From: Thinopyrum elongatum
Taxonomy: Eukaryota > Streptophyta > Magnoliopsida > Poales > Poaceae
Assembly: GCA_011799875.1 (NCBI GenBank)
Contig: CM022301.1
Location: 85,207,667-85,271,666 of the forward strand
Length of the DNA stretch: 64,000 nt
Direction of reading: 5' to 3'
Shown here: piece after piece, positions 33,600-45,204 of the stretch
How positions within the stretch are numbered: the first letter of the stretch is position 1
How the letters are laid out: every line of letters starts with the position of its first letter
Translations under genes and position numbers: made by a program
Notes under the pieces: model-generated
Seen by the model: the letters and a program-made list of their open reading frames with translations, nothing else
The model's database searches: none
What the model was told of the DNA's origin: nothing

Positions 33600-34700
33600 T
33601 GTCAGGGATATCGTGCGACATATGCCAGGGGGTGGCTTATCATGGATGGGGACAAGAGTACGTCGCCGGGCTCTAGAAGTGGGAGTGAGCGAGACCGCAT
33701 ACGCCTGCGAATCTTACCCAGGTTCGGGGCTCTCCTCGGAGATAACACCCCTAGTCCTGCTCTGCAGGGTCTCCGCATGATGACTATGATCAACAAGGTA
33801 GCTACAAGCTTGCTCCTTGAGCTGTTTCGGCTAGAGGAGGGAGAAGGGCAAGGCTAGCTCTACTCCTCGCTCTACGAGTGTGTGTGAGTGGCGTGGGTGC
33901 TGAACCCTTTGCATGGGTGAGCCTGGGGAGTTTATATAGGCCTACCCCCCAGGGGTACAATGGTAATCCGGCTGGGGTAGGACCCGGCCGTCAGCGTCTC
34001 TGGCTGCCAGCTTCACCGCCGATCGCTGGGGCCTCCCGCCTGGTGGGCCATGTTGACTGCTTTATGCTGTAGCCTCACCCTCGATGACGAAGGCTTGATC
34101 GAGGGGAACATGGTTACAGTCCCGCCGCCTGACGGGTACTCGCTGTAGCCATACACCGTCTCGTCTGGTTAATGGTGCACAGACTCCAAGGGGGAGGAGG
34201 GCCGCCTGCTAGGAGTCGGCCCTCCCTTGTTGCTGCCTGCTGGAGGTTTGCCGCCTTCTGGTGGCTCGCGGACAGGTAGGGCCCGCCGCCTGCGGGCCGT
34301 ACCGACCGCCCGTCGTGGGAGCGTGGCTCCCTCTGGCGCTAATGATGTCACAGACTGTGCGGCAATAGTGCCGCACTGGGCGGGGGGTGTCCGCCCAGTA
34401 CACAGCTCTGTGGCCACGTCCCATCCTGGATTCGGGGGTGGCAGGCTGCACTGCAGCCATGCCTTGTCTTATCGTGGTGATGTGGTGCTGACTTCGAGGG
34501 GACGAGGGGCCGTCTGCCAGGAGTCGGCTCCCTCGCGGCCGCCTTCCATGGTCCTGCCGCCTTCTAGCAGCCGGTCACTTGGACCAGCCGGCCCAAGAAG
34601 GCGGTCGTGCTTCCGAAAGGTGTGAGGGGCGCAGCCAGCCCCGATGTCTCAAAATACCATGGGGGACTGATGTGGCTACCCGTGGTCATTTACTCCGACA
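33600..34700 (-). repeat. E3 5' LTR (right copy)
   Basis: 1,101 bp, the pair of 20641-21741, with 37 differences counted by eye, about 31 of them transitions. The TATA box on the minus strand is CCTATATAAAC near 33930-33941; it drives gag-pol toward lower coordinates. Confidence 0.93.
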
Positions 34701-35160
34701 TTTGAACTGATGAACAACCGCGTCAGAACCAAGTGGTGAAGAAACAACCCCATTATCTATCTTAGGGGTGTGGGTGCGTGGGGTGAGGGGAAATAGAATA
34801 ACCGCATTGCGCCTGTCCAACGAGTGCAATGCCGTGGTAGTGCGAGGCCGAGCCAAGAACGAGCCGAACGAGCCGCAGCAGGCGACGACGCAGCATGCCG
34901 CGGTGTCGCATGCAGAGGCGAGTCCATAACATGACTTGTCCCCATTATCTATCTTAGGGGTGGGTTTTTTTGGAGGGTTTGGAATGAATAGGGAAACACC
35001 AGCACGGCTTGACGTGGCATTGTTGTACTTAACTATATTTTGTTTTTGTACCTTTGCACATCTGCGTCAGCGTGAGGCTTGGCTTGGGAGGGGGGGGGGG
35101 GTGTCCGTACGGGCAGTTGAAACTAGGAACAAGCAGGAGTAAGCGAGTCCGTTACGTGAC
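34701..35160 (+). repeat. G-rich tandem array, third part
   Basis: Two cores (34752 and 34943), then a more diverged unit with a run of 12 G near 35090. Removing E3 and one TTTGA copy puts the cores at 20551 and 34752 136 bp apart, a normal short unit. The array ends near 35160. Confidence 0.78.
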
Positions 35161-35912
35161 TTGTGACCGGAAGTGTAGCGCCAGTTATTATTTTTTTGCA
35201 CTTACTGTTATGATTTTTTTTTAAATTGTAGTTAATTTTGAATAATCTATCTAAGGCATTCAATTGTACTTTTGTGATAGTATTTATTGAACTGACTGTC
35301 TTTAACGTTTATTTTTTGCGCATTAGTTGTTATTTTTGTTATTGTATTTAATTATTATTATTATTAGTAACTGCCCTGAGATCGTGGGCTTTGCCCGTCT
35401 TTTTTTCTCCCACGATCGTGGGCTTTGCCCGTTCGGTTTTCTCCCACTCGCCTCTTACTTCCTCTCCTCTCCCCTCCGCTCTCTCGTCTAGTTATTGAAA
35501 GTCATTTCTTTTTTCCTTCCCCTCTCCTCTTCGCCGCAGGAACCTGCTTCTCCACTATTGTCGCGGGAGCATCATCCGGCGGCTGGAACTGCAGGAGAAG
35601 CTTTGTGTGGCATGTTGTTTCCTTTCCTGTCCTCTCCACTCCCCTCTCTTCCCATCAACTCCTGATTTTGCTGGCTTCTAACTTGTTCCTCCCCTACCGT
35701 CTTGTTAGTCTTCACAAGGAGAAGCTTTTGGTGGCGTGGTTTTTTCCAACGAGCGGCGTGCGGGTCTCCGTCTGGATTCGGTGGCAGAATTTCTGCTTGG
35801 TTGTAAGATTTTTGCTTGTTTGGTGTGCTTCCTTTGTAACCTGTAAGAACCCTAAGTTTTGCTCATGTCTTTTGCAGGTCTGGATCGGCGGTTGTCTGGT
35901 TTGTAGATCTCG
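35161..35912 (+). other. AT-rich stretch and putative 5' leader of the host gene
   Basis: 35170-35370 is AT-rich with a short ATT run and nothing coding. A direct repeat GATCGTGGGCTTTGCCCGT occurs twice (about 35381-35399 and 35414-35432), the second within the palindrome CCCACGATCGTGGG. From 35440 the sequence is rich in CTCC/TCTCC, like a plant 5' leader. A leader intron may end at the TTTTGCAG before 35879. The long plus-strand frame here shows no domain. Confidence 0.45.
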
Positions 35913-38671
35913 ATGGGTACGCCATCGAGTCCCAAGAATGTGGACGCAGGTAATACATTCTGCTGAAACTTTTCTTTTTGTTGGGTGCTTGGTCTTTTAT
36001 TAGGTTTGGTGCATAATAGGGTTTTTGTCCTGTGATTCATATGGTTGTTGTATGGATATTACTAGTTGTTGATTTTTTGCCCTGGAATGTGTGGTATGTG
36101 TATTTTTATGTCGTTTTAACCTCCACCTATATTGCAGTACTGAACATCATGTACAGTTTGAACTGGGTAGTGCCATCTGAATAGTTTGTACCTGTTTGAG
36201 AAGAACTGCTAGCATGTTGAAACGGTGCACATTTTGAACTGGGTTGTGCCAGTTGTGCTGTTATATGATTTATTGGTTGATGGTCATGTTCATGAACTGA
36301 GGTACTGTCATATTTGTGCATTGGTAGAGTTCATACGATTGAAGTGAGTTCTTGATCATATTTTTGCATAGTAGTTTTTTTTGCTGGCTATTATGTTGTT
36401 GCAGATGTTGGAGTGCTAGTACCTCCTGATTCTGACACATCAGACCCCCATTAAGATCTTGTGAATGCTATTTTTGAGATACCAAATCCTCTAGAAGAAC
36501 TTGCGAGTGTTGTTGGTCTTACTCTTTTATTTTCTCTTTTTAATAGCTGTGTTTACATAAATGTGTTGAGTTACCTTAGTTATTCCTTTTGTTTGTGTGT
36601 GTCGCTCTGCATCTTATTTATCTGTTTCTGTAGTGTTGATTGTTTTTTTGTGTGTGCTTATGTTATTGGTTGATGCAGCGAATGATAGCCATGGTGTTGC
36701 TGAGGACATTAGTGATGTTGTCAAACATATTAATGATGGGATTTATTCTCTCAATTTTGGTGATGGAGATGGGAGCTTGTAGTTGTCTGTGAGTTAGTCT
36801 CAGAGTGTGGATGGCACCAAGCCTATTACTCAGGCTGATGATGTTCCTCTACAACTACAGTTGGAGGATGAAAGGGCAAGAAAGAAGAAGAGTGATCATA
36901 TCAAGAGAAAGGAGTTGGAATGGCGTCAAAAGGCTGCTTGCATGCATCCACACGTTGAGGATGGTGTGCAAGCTGGACATGATGAAGGTGGTGTCGAGGC
37001 TGGTTGTACTAGTCATCCTGGGGCTGATGGAACTGACATGCCTGGGAAGATGAACTTGTTGCAGACTCAGTTGACTCAAGTGCTTTCTCGTGATGTAGTC
37101 AAGGAGAAAATAACTGTTTTGGAGAGGAAGTTGGGAGATCGAAATTCTGATGGCACGCCGAGGCGTAGCCCGTGTGTGAAAGCTGCTTGCCAGACTAGTG
37201 ATAGCAAAGCCGGTGTAGATAGTGTTGCTGTCAAGATTGGTCCAAGCACTGTTGATGGCTCCCCTGTTCGCCAGAGTCCACGAGTTTTGGCATATAACAA
37301 GCCTTCTTCATATCCTCTTCCCGAGCGCTCTTCGTTGAAGGAAAATAAGAAGTCAAAGTTCCTCCTGTAAAGGTGAACAAAGGTGTGAAGAAGCGTGCTC
37401 GTGTCGAGGCTGAAGATCCTGCATTTGAGGGAGATGATCTTGAAGTTAATTCTGAAGATGAAGATGCACTGGTATTTTGTTTTTGTGTGTGGTATTTGAA
37501 ATTTGCTAGGTTTATCAGTTGTCATGGTTAAGTTATATTGCTTTGTTCTAGTCTGCCTGAATTAGGGTACATAGTGAATGGGTTGATGTCTGGAAGTTGT
37601 GTGATCTCTAGTATTTGTTTATTAGTATTTAGTTCAACTTTTTTTTTGGTGTTCACATGACTTTGGTTTGGTATATGTGTTTGTACTGTATGTGGTTTAC
37701 TAGTTGTACTTCCAAGCGTGAGTTGTGTCCGGGTAGGGATGGTGGCAGGTGAGGCTTGATCATTCTGAAATTTGTGAGTACCCTTCCAGGCATGCCACTG
37801 AATCAATGGCTGAATGATCTATGCTACACATCATTGTTTGCATCATTTTGTTTGTGTTAGTGGTTTTGGTCTTTTTGTTTTTCGGTCTTGTATATCTGTT
37901 TGTATTGTAGCTGGTTTATTAGTTGAACTTGTGCAATCATCTTTTTTGCCTTCATGGGTTTCTTTTGTTTTTTAGATTCATTGACCTAAATCATGCCTTC
38001 TTGATTTCCTTTTCAGCCTATTAACATGAGGAGTCCGGTCAAGCAGAGAAGAGGAATAAAGCAAAGTGTTGTCGTGGATGAAGGTGACTCACGGCATTTG
38101 AATATAACCGTGCGGTTTGCTGAAAGAGATAGATACTTGTGCTCGTTTTCTCAAGAGTCACCATCTGGTCAGAGTTCATGCAACTGGTTTTGGTTCTATT
38201 TTTGATTGGAAGGTGAAGGGTAACATTTCCCGCCCTCTGACGGGAGTCTTGTATCTGAAGATAGATCCTGATACCATGACTCTTGACATGGGTGAGGCGA
38301 ATAAGAAGCTTCACATCACTAGCAATGGCATACAACAGCTGTTTGGGTTCCCTCGTGGTGGTCGTTCTGCACCAAGGCCGTTCGAGGACGGATACGATGA
38401 TGCTTTGATGAGGTTAAGATCAAATCTTGGCATCAGCAGAAGCCAGGATATCAAGATGAAAGATTTGAGGGATAAGCTCAAGGTGCTTGTCAATGATCCT
38501 GATAAAGATGACCTGGCTCTGTGGGTGTTCTTCATTATTGTCTTCATGAAAGTCGTGTTGCCTAGTGCAGCCACTCGGGATTCCAGAGAGGCAGCAATGT
38601 TTGATAACCTCATCATCGAGGATATGGCTAATATGGATCATTGCTAGCTGATGGTTGATGAGCTTAGAAGG
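35913..38671 (+). pseudogene. Decayed multi-exon plant gene, 5' part (interrupted by E4)
   Basis: Likely exons: 35913-35949 (MGTPSSPKN...), 36405 to about 36508, 36679-37471 and 38017-38671, each bounded by plausible GT/AG sites (for example GTAATA at 35950, GCAG at 36404, TTTCAG at 38016). Exon 3 codes a lysine-rich helix (RARKKKSDHIKRKELEWRQK) and basic patches (VKKRARVEAEDP). Exon 4 codes a compact domain with LTGVLYLKIDPDTMTLDMG, IQQLFGFPRGG and DDLALWVFFIIVFMKVVLPS. Damage: TAA in exon 2 (about 36452), TAG in exon 3 (36779) and at 38645, frameshifts near 37365 and about 38130. The last domain resembles plant proteins found with Ulp1-type proteases in MULE-captured genes, but I am not sure. 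Confidence 0.5.
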
Positions 38672-39100
38672 TGAGGGAGTCATGGACTAAGGGGTCCTCG
38701 GGGCGACGGCCCATTGTACATGGGCTGGACTGGTGGAGCCGTATGGTGACCGGAGATCTATGAAGCCGTGGTGTGCTCTCCAAGTCAAGGATGGACGAGA
38801 TCTCTTTCCCTCTTGTTGTAATCTATCTCCGGTAACCCTTACCCTATCGGTGTCTATATAAACCGAGGGTTGTAGTCATTAGGGTTAGAGCTACATTCAT
38901 CACCTCATAGCCTTCGAGGTAGATCTACTATGTAAACCACGTTATACATTCAATACAATCAAGAAGGACGTAGGGTTTTACCTCTTCGAGAAGGCCCGAA
39001 CCTGGGTAAACATTGTGTTCGTCATCCCTTGTTACCCATCGACCCTAGATCCACAGCTTGGGACCCCCTACCCCGAGGTCTACCGATTTTGACACCGACA
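38672..39100 (+). repeat. E4 5' LTR
   Basis: 429 bp, TGAGGGAGTCATGG...ACCGACA. It lacks 22 bp present in the 3' LTR (near 50285-50310). The TATA box TCTATATAAAC is at about 38853-38863. By eye there are about 20 other differences from the 3' LTR. Confidence 0.92.
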
Positions 39101-39147
39101 TTGGTGCTTTCATTGAGAGTTCCGCTGTGGGATCGCCAGAAGAGTCG

Positions 39148-39884
39148 ATGGCTCAACCGGTCGATGGAGACCACACCCGTACCGAGGGCTTCATCACCCC
39201 TGGTCACCTCCTCGTCTTCGGCGGCATATTAGTGCGCGCCGATCCCACTAGTCACCTCGACCAGATCGAAGGCTTCTCTCCCATTGAAGGATTCATTGGT
39301 TCAAGGGCATCAACCCCAGGAACAGCAAACTCGCAAAAATCTGGCATCTCTCAAAGTCCGGCCCTGAAGCCCGACTCCGACGGACCGCCCGCAAGGTCTC
39401 CCGCTGAGTCGCCGGAGTGCCTGGCATCCCATGTGCCCAGCCGGCAGATCAGTTGGCAGGTCTGTTCCATGCAATGGGAATCTCTATTATCAGGCCCACG
39501 GCCTACGATCGGATCGGGCTTAAACCCGACAATCGAGAAATCAACACCCCTCCGGTCACGCACCTCGTCGCCACAGTCGAAGAGGCCCAAGAGGGGCCAC
39601 ATCCTTGTAAGCTGAAGACGGTGTACACTCGAATCCCTAGCTCGGAGTCAGACACCAGCCCAGATGTACGTCCGGACATAACCCCCAGCACGAGTCCTGG
39701 CCTTGAGCCTATCCGGCCGCACACCAGTTCGGATTCAAGCCCTATGCGGTCAGAACCAGACATGACTCAACCACCCATCAAGGATAGTCCGGGTCCGCGG
39801 TAGGAGGGAATTCTCGAAATTTTCCTGCCCGCCCACCACACAGAATACTCTCCGGATTCGGGAAACCCAGACATATGGGACCTC
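39148..39884 (+). pseudogene. gag: E4 gag, N-terminal part
   Basis: The ATG at 39148 (MAQPVDGDHT) matches the start position in E1 and E5. The frame is open to 39615, but a frameshift near 39450 moves the conserved THLVATVE block into another frame (39417-39803), which ends in TAG. As in E1, the capsid N-terminal block seen in E5 is absent, and the sequence runs directly to the NPDIWDLMYVKQ segment. It is non-functional. Confidence 0.75.
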
Positions 39885-41186
39885 ATGTATGTCAAACAAC
39901 TACCAAACGAGACAGTCCACCATTATTGGGCTAGATTTCTCCTAGTAAAGAACAGGATGGCACCTTGCTGTGACAAAGAAATAATTAAAGCCTTCCAGTT
40001 TAACTGCAGGGACGAGGGCCTCTTAAACGCCCTCACGCGTCGCCAAACTCAAAGCTTCACCGAACTAACAGACATGGTACGCAAGTATTGCGCCATGGAG
40101 AACACGTGGAGGGCGCAACAGCTGAACATGGGGCAACAGCCCGCCACGCATCACGGAAGGCCTCGCCTTAGACAGGCTTACACAAATCGGTCACCGGAGT
40201 GCGAGCCTAATAAAACTAGGCCCAGATCGGTGTTAGACGAGTTGCAGGATAAACCATGCCCAATACATTCGGTCTTGCTAGACGCAAACCCAACCCACAG
40301 ACTTCGAGCCTGTTGGGTGGTAAGACAAGTGGCCAAATATGGCGAGCCAATCTTGGGCCTTACACCCCCAGATAAACAGTCCTCGGCTTCACCACAGGAC
40401 CACAATGTCCTCACGGTATATGAGACATTTGCCTCAAACAATAAAAGGAAAAAGGCTCTTCGAGAGCTCAATCAAATATATCAAGTGACGACCGCACAGC
40501 CATGGGCGGCCACGCATATCACCTTCAACAAGAAGGACGAGCCAATCCCCTGTAACAACCACGCACCGGCCGCACTGGTCCTCGACCCCATTGTCGACGG
40601 TTTCTGGCTGACTAAAGTGCTGATGGACGGAGACAGTGGCCTTAACCTCTTTTACGAGGATACTATAGACAAAATGCAGTTCAACGAGTCACGCATCGAA
40701 CACAGTCATACCACATTCCGAGGTATAATACCCGGTAGGGAGGCATACTGCTCGGGACGCGTAACCCTGGACGTTGTGTTCGGTACACCCGACAACTACA
40801 GATCCGAACCCTTACTATTTCACATTGTGCCCTTCCGTAGCAGATACCACGCCCTTCTAGGACGTGAGGCATTCTCAAGATTTCAGGCCATACCACATTA
40901 CGGGTATATGAAACTCAAGATGCCAGGGCCCAACGGGGTGATCTCTCTTAAAAGCGACCCGAGCAAAGCCTTGCGAGCCAAAAATAAGACGGCACCCCTC
41001 GCCCTAGAGGCACTATCTGAAGCCCTCGCGGCCAAAGAGTTGATAGCGTTATGCACTATAGTTGACAGGGATGACATGGTTCTCAGTAAAAGACAAAAAC
41101 CCACATCGTTCAAGCCACCGGACGAAATAGTCAAATTTCAAGTGCACCCAACAGATCCCAATAAAATGACATCCATAGGAGCATAG
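39885..41186 (+). pseudogene. gag-pro: E4 gag C-terminus and aspartic protease
   Basis: Open for 433 codons. The gag part has ETVHHYWARFLLVKNRM and FTELTDMVRKYCAMENTW, then a C/H motif (CPIHSVLLDANPTHRLRAC). The protease has LMDGDSGLN at the active site (Asp-Gly-Asp-Ser where E1, E3 and E5 have Asp-Gly-Gly-Ser), then YHALLGREAFSRFQAIPHYGYMKLKMPGPNG. A TAG at 41184 stands just before the RT linker. The G-to-D change next to the catalytic Asp probably harms the enzyme. Confidence 0.82.
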
Positions 41187-42740
41187 CTAGACCCCGCAGT
41201 CGATGAGGCGCTGAGGACATTCCGGCGTGAAAATTGGGAAATATTCGCCTGGCACCCATCATATATGCCAGGAATCCCACGAAGGCTAGCAGAGCACAAC
41301 CTCAACATTTTGAAAGGCTTCAAGCCAGTGAAACAAACCCTACGCTGATTTTTCGAACCCAAACGGCAGGCCATGGGCGAAGAGCTTGCAAAATTACTAG
41401 AGGCCAGATTCATCCGCAAGATCAAGCACCCCGAGTGGTTAGCAAATCTGGTTATGTTACCCAAGAAGGATAAGTCCTGGCGGCTCTGCGTCGACTTCAA
41501 AGACCTCAACAAAGCCTGCCCTAAGGATCCATTCCCTCTGCCAAGGATAGACTAGATCATCGATGCCACCGCTGGACACGACTCGTTATGCTTCCTCGAC
41601 ACATACTCCGGATACCATCATATCAAGATGAAGGAGTCCGATCAGGTAGCAACCGCATTCATCACCCCCTACGGCCCCTTCTGCTTCAACACCATGCCGT
41701 TCGGACTAAAAAACATGGGAGCCACATACCAGCAAATGATTCAAACATGCCTCGAAAACCAAATTGACAGAACAGTCGAGGCATACGTGGACGACGTGGT
41801 TGTAAAAATGAAACACATCGACCAACTGATAGATGACCTACACCAAACCTTCGACAACCTGTGGGCCTATGACATACGGCTCAACCCGGAGAAATGTGTC
41901 TTCGGGGTCCCCGTCAGAAAGCTACTCGGATTCATAGTTTCCCATAGAGGAATTGAAGCCAATCCGGCCAAAATTAGAGCGCTATCTCAGCTCGCAATAC
42001 CAACAGAGCGTAAGCATGTCCAGAAGCTAACGGGATGCGTGGCCGCCTTGAGCCGCTTCATATCCCGCCTCGGAGAAAAGGCATTGCCACTCTACAAACT
42101 GCTTAAAAAGACCAAGAACTTCCAGTGGACAGATGAAGCAACCATGGCACTCGAGGAGATTAAAACACTCCTCGTCGGCAACCCTATCCTAGCCGCACCC
42201 AGAATCGGCGAACCCATGCTACTATACATTTCAGCCACCAATCAGGTGGTCAGCGTGGTGCTTGTCGTAGAGCGGGAATTCGAGGGCCACAAGTTCCATG
42301 TCCAGAAGCCGGTCTACTACGTGTCCGAGGTGCTTACGCCATGCAAATCACGATACCCGCACTATCAAAAGATAGCTTACACGGTCTTCATGGCATCTCG
42401 AAAGCTATGTCATTACTTTCAAGAATGTTTGGTCACATTGGCATCAGAGGTCCCCTTGAACGATATAATCAATAACAGGGATGCCACAGGCCGCATCGCC
42501 AAATGGGCCATCGAGCTTCTCCCCTTCAACATAACATATAAGCCACGCCGAGCCATTAAATCTAAGGTACTGGCCGATTTCATAGCCGAATCGACCGAGG
42601 CCGAACTACCCCGAGAGTACTCTACATACTCACACTAGACAATGTACTTCGACGGCTCAAAGATGTTAGCCGGACTGGGGGCTGGGTCATCCTAATCTCT
42701 CCCACAGGCGACACTACCGAATACGAAGCACTACTACATG
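41187..42740 (+). pseudogene. pol: E4 reverse transcriptase-RNase H (first part)
   Basis: RT with WRLCVDFKDLNKACPKDPFPLPRID, FLDTYSGYHHIKM, FNTMPFGLKN and YVDD (about 41788). The frame is shared with the protease, but stops break it: TGA near 41347, TAG near 41574 (after PLPRID) and TAG at 42636 (where E1 has Trp, before the RNase H MYFDGSKM). A one-base deletion near 42688 (in the GAGVIL motif) then shifts RNase H. The long open part is 41628-42638. Confidence 0.88.
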
Positions 42741-44400
42741 GTCTTCGTATGGCCACATCAATGGGCGTGCAGCGCCTCGAGGTAAGGGGAGATTCAAACT
42801 TGGCGATCTCACAAGTCAACGGTGAATTTGATGCCAAAGACCCCAAGATGGCGACATATAGAAACACGGTCCTCCGAATTTCAGCTCGATTTGAGGGCCT
42901 AGAATTTCACCATGTTGCTAGAGACAGCAATCAAGCAGCTGACGTCCTCGCCCGCATGGGTGCCAAGCATGACCAGGTTCCCAAAAACACCATCCTCGAG
43001 CGGCTCTTTAAGCCCTTCGTGGTGTGGCAGGCCGCCGCCGCCGGTACACTATCCAACGAGCCCGCTCACAATACCTCGCCCGAAAATGAACAAGACGATC
43101 ACGTCATCGGCGGCTCCGCACTCGAGGAAACGCCTTCCGCACATGAGGTAATGGCCGTAATCCCACCCTAGACAGAACCCCTGCTAGCCTACCTCACACA
43201 ACATTAGCTTCCAGAGGATCAGACCGAAGCACGACGCATAGTTCGCCACTCCAAAGCATACAAGGTCCATGAGGGTGAACTCTATAGGAAGAGTACCACA
43301 GGAGTTTTACAAAGGTGCATCTCCAAAGAAGAGGGGCAGAAGCTCTTGGCAGAGATACACGCGGGCATGGGCGGACACCACGCGGCAACTCGGGCCCTGG
43401 TCAGCAAAGCTTTCCGAGCAAGTTTTTTCTGGCCTACCGCCCATGAAGATGCCCGGACATTAGTCCAACATTGTGTCGGATGCCAGCTGTTCACAAATCA
43501 AAGCCACATGCCCCCCACAGCTCTTCAGATGATACCGATCACATGGCCTTTTGCGGTCTGGGGTCTCGACATGGTCGGGCCACTCAAAGGGGGGACAAAC
43601 AAAAAGAAGTACTTATTGGTCATGGTTGACAAATTCACCAAGTGGATCGAGGCAAGACCCGTCACTTCGGCAGTATCCGGACCAGTCGTCGACTTCTTAT
43701 CCGATGTCGTACACCGTTATGGTGTCCCCCACAGCATAATTACCGATAATGGTACCAACTTCACCGCCCAGGAAGTTAAAGACGGGTGTGGCAAAACGGG
43801 CATCAAGCTCGATTACACCTCGGTGTACCACCCACAGACCAACGGGCTGGTCGAGCGAGCCAATGGACTCATTATGAGCGGCATTAAGCCTCGCCTAGTT
43901 TGATCCCTTGAACAATCAGACTACCATTGGGTCGAGGAACTCGATTCCGTACTATGGGGGCTGCGCACTACTCCTAATCGGTCAACCAGATACACACCAT
44001 TTTTATGGTATACGGTGCGGAAGCAGTTCTCCCATGCGACCTTATCCATGACACGCCTAGAGTGCGCATGTATGAAGAAAACGAAGCCGAGCTCGATCGG
44101 CAAGATGATCTGGATGCTTTGGAAGAAGAGCGAGACATAGCTCGATCTCGGTCTATGTTCTATCAGCAGCAAGCACGACGTTACCACAACTGTGAAGTTT
44201 GGGCAAAGACATACACTGTGGGAGACCTTGTCCTTGGACTCCCCAAGAAACAGAAGAATAAACTATCACCTAAATGGGAGGGACCGTACATCATCGATGA
44301 AGTACTCATAGGAGGAGCGTATCGTCTTCGCCACCCGTCCGACGACGGCCTCAAGCCGAACCCGTGGAACGTAGCAAGGCTGCAGCGTTTTTGCGCCTGA
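42741..44400 (+). pseudogene. int: E4 RNase H end and integrase
   Basis: RNase H ends with VRGDSNLAIS and ADVLARMGAK. Stops TAG at 43169 (Trp in E1) and near 43205 precede the integrase. The integrase has its zinc finger (HAGMGGHHA...CVGC) and D-D-E residues in GLDMVGPLKG, TDNGTNF and NGLVERANG. A TGA at 43901 and a one-base shift near 44005 split the C-terminal half. The final part (44005-44400) is open and closes with NPWNVARLQRFCA, the normal end of the family, so it shows what E1 has lost. Confidence 0.88.
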
Positions 44401-45204
44401 GTCCGACATAAATTTTCGCCTTTTCCTTCTTTTAATTTTTTTACCTTTTTCTCTCTTTCGCCGTGGTGCTAGTTCAGCTAAACCGAACCATACCAAGCTC
44501 ATACTATATACACCATTAAATATACCACCCAGCTTTGCTTGATGGCTCCCTTAGAAGAGCCAAATAAATGTATATATCGCATTCGTCCTGATTGCATCCT
44601 TCTCATACATGTTAAGCCAACATATGCACTTGTTTGACTAAAGATCTTTGCCAAGCCGGGTTGCCTGGCTCCTGTGATTACCACTACGTTCCCGATTGTT
44701 CGGGTAGGGAGTAAAGGGAGCACCTCTGCGATTGTTACGACCGGGTCATCCGGGACCGTACCTCAGATGGGTGAAGCCAAACGCTAGCGTTCTTACAGAA
44801 TACAATAAGTCGGCCTAAGGGAAGCGAATATAGCCTCGCGCTTATCACCAAGGTTTTTTCGCAGCCATTGGTTTCCGTTGATCTTACGAATCCAGATTAT
44901 CATTTTACCTGAAGAAAGGAACCCTTGGAGGAACTATTTTCATCAGAAGATGTTTCTTACGTCAAACAGTAATATAACATCGTTCTCCGCACATGTTTCG
45001 TCTGTTTAAGCCAGATGGCCAGATTGCCTCATTCCCGAAGTGTTGCTTTGTTTTCCATGACACATAGTACGGAACACTTCCCGATCTATGATTGGGGAGG
45101 TAGAAGCCGATGGCCGACTAAGACAACATTCTTTCAAAAAATATATAAGAGCGCGGATTGAGCATGGTCAACGTAAAGTACATAGATACATAGAATTGAC
45201 CAAA
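44401..45204. other. E4 spacer between pol and the antisense gene
   Basis: About 800 bp without a supported frame. It shares blocks with the E1 spacer (GGTTGCCTGGCTCCTGTG, GTAAAGGGAGCACCTCT, GAAGAAAGGAACCC). It is the meeting point of the convergent transcripts. Confidence 0.6.

Larger units (their letters stand above)
20641..34700 (-). mobile_element. E3: 14-kb Tat-type Ty3/Gypsy element with a convergent antisense gene
   Basis: LTRs 20641-21741 and 33600-34700, both exactly 1,101 bp, are flanked by a perfect duplication TTTGA (20636-20640, 34701-34705). On the minus strand the primer site TGGCGCCCACCATGGGGC follows the 5' LTR; it matches the 3' end of plant tRNA-Lys with one mismatch. The polypurine tract GCTTCGGGGACTAC lies at 21742. 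Gag-pol occupies 33586-26924 on the minus strand and a spliced antisense gene occupies 22395-26190 on the plus strand. I count 37 differences between the LTRs (about 3.4 percent), mostly transitions. I did not recognise the named family. Confidence 0.93.

Noticed and set aside
29646..33676. Several plus-strand frames of 80-205 residues
   Set aside because: They are antisense shadows of E3 gag-pol, with no start signals, domains or conservation visible.
35425..36003. Plus-strand frame of 192 residues upstream of the host gene
   Set aside because: It crosses a pyrimidine-rich leader and a likely intron donor at 35950; composition is Phe/Leu/Ser/Cys-rich as expected from T/C-rich DNA.
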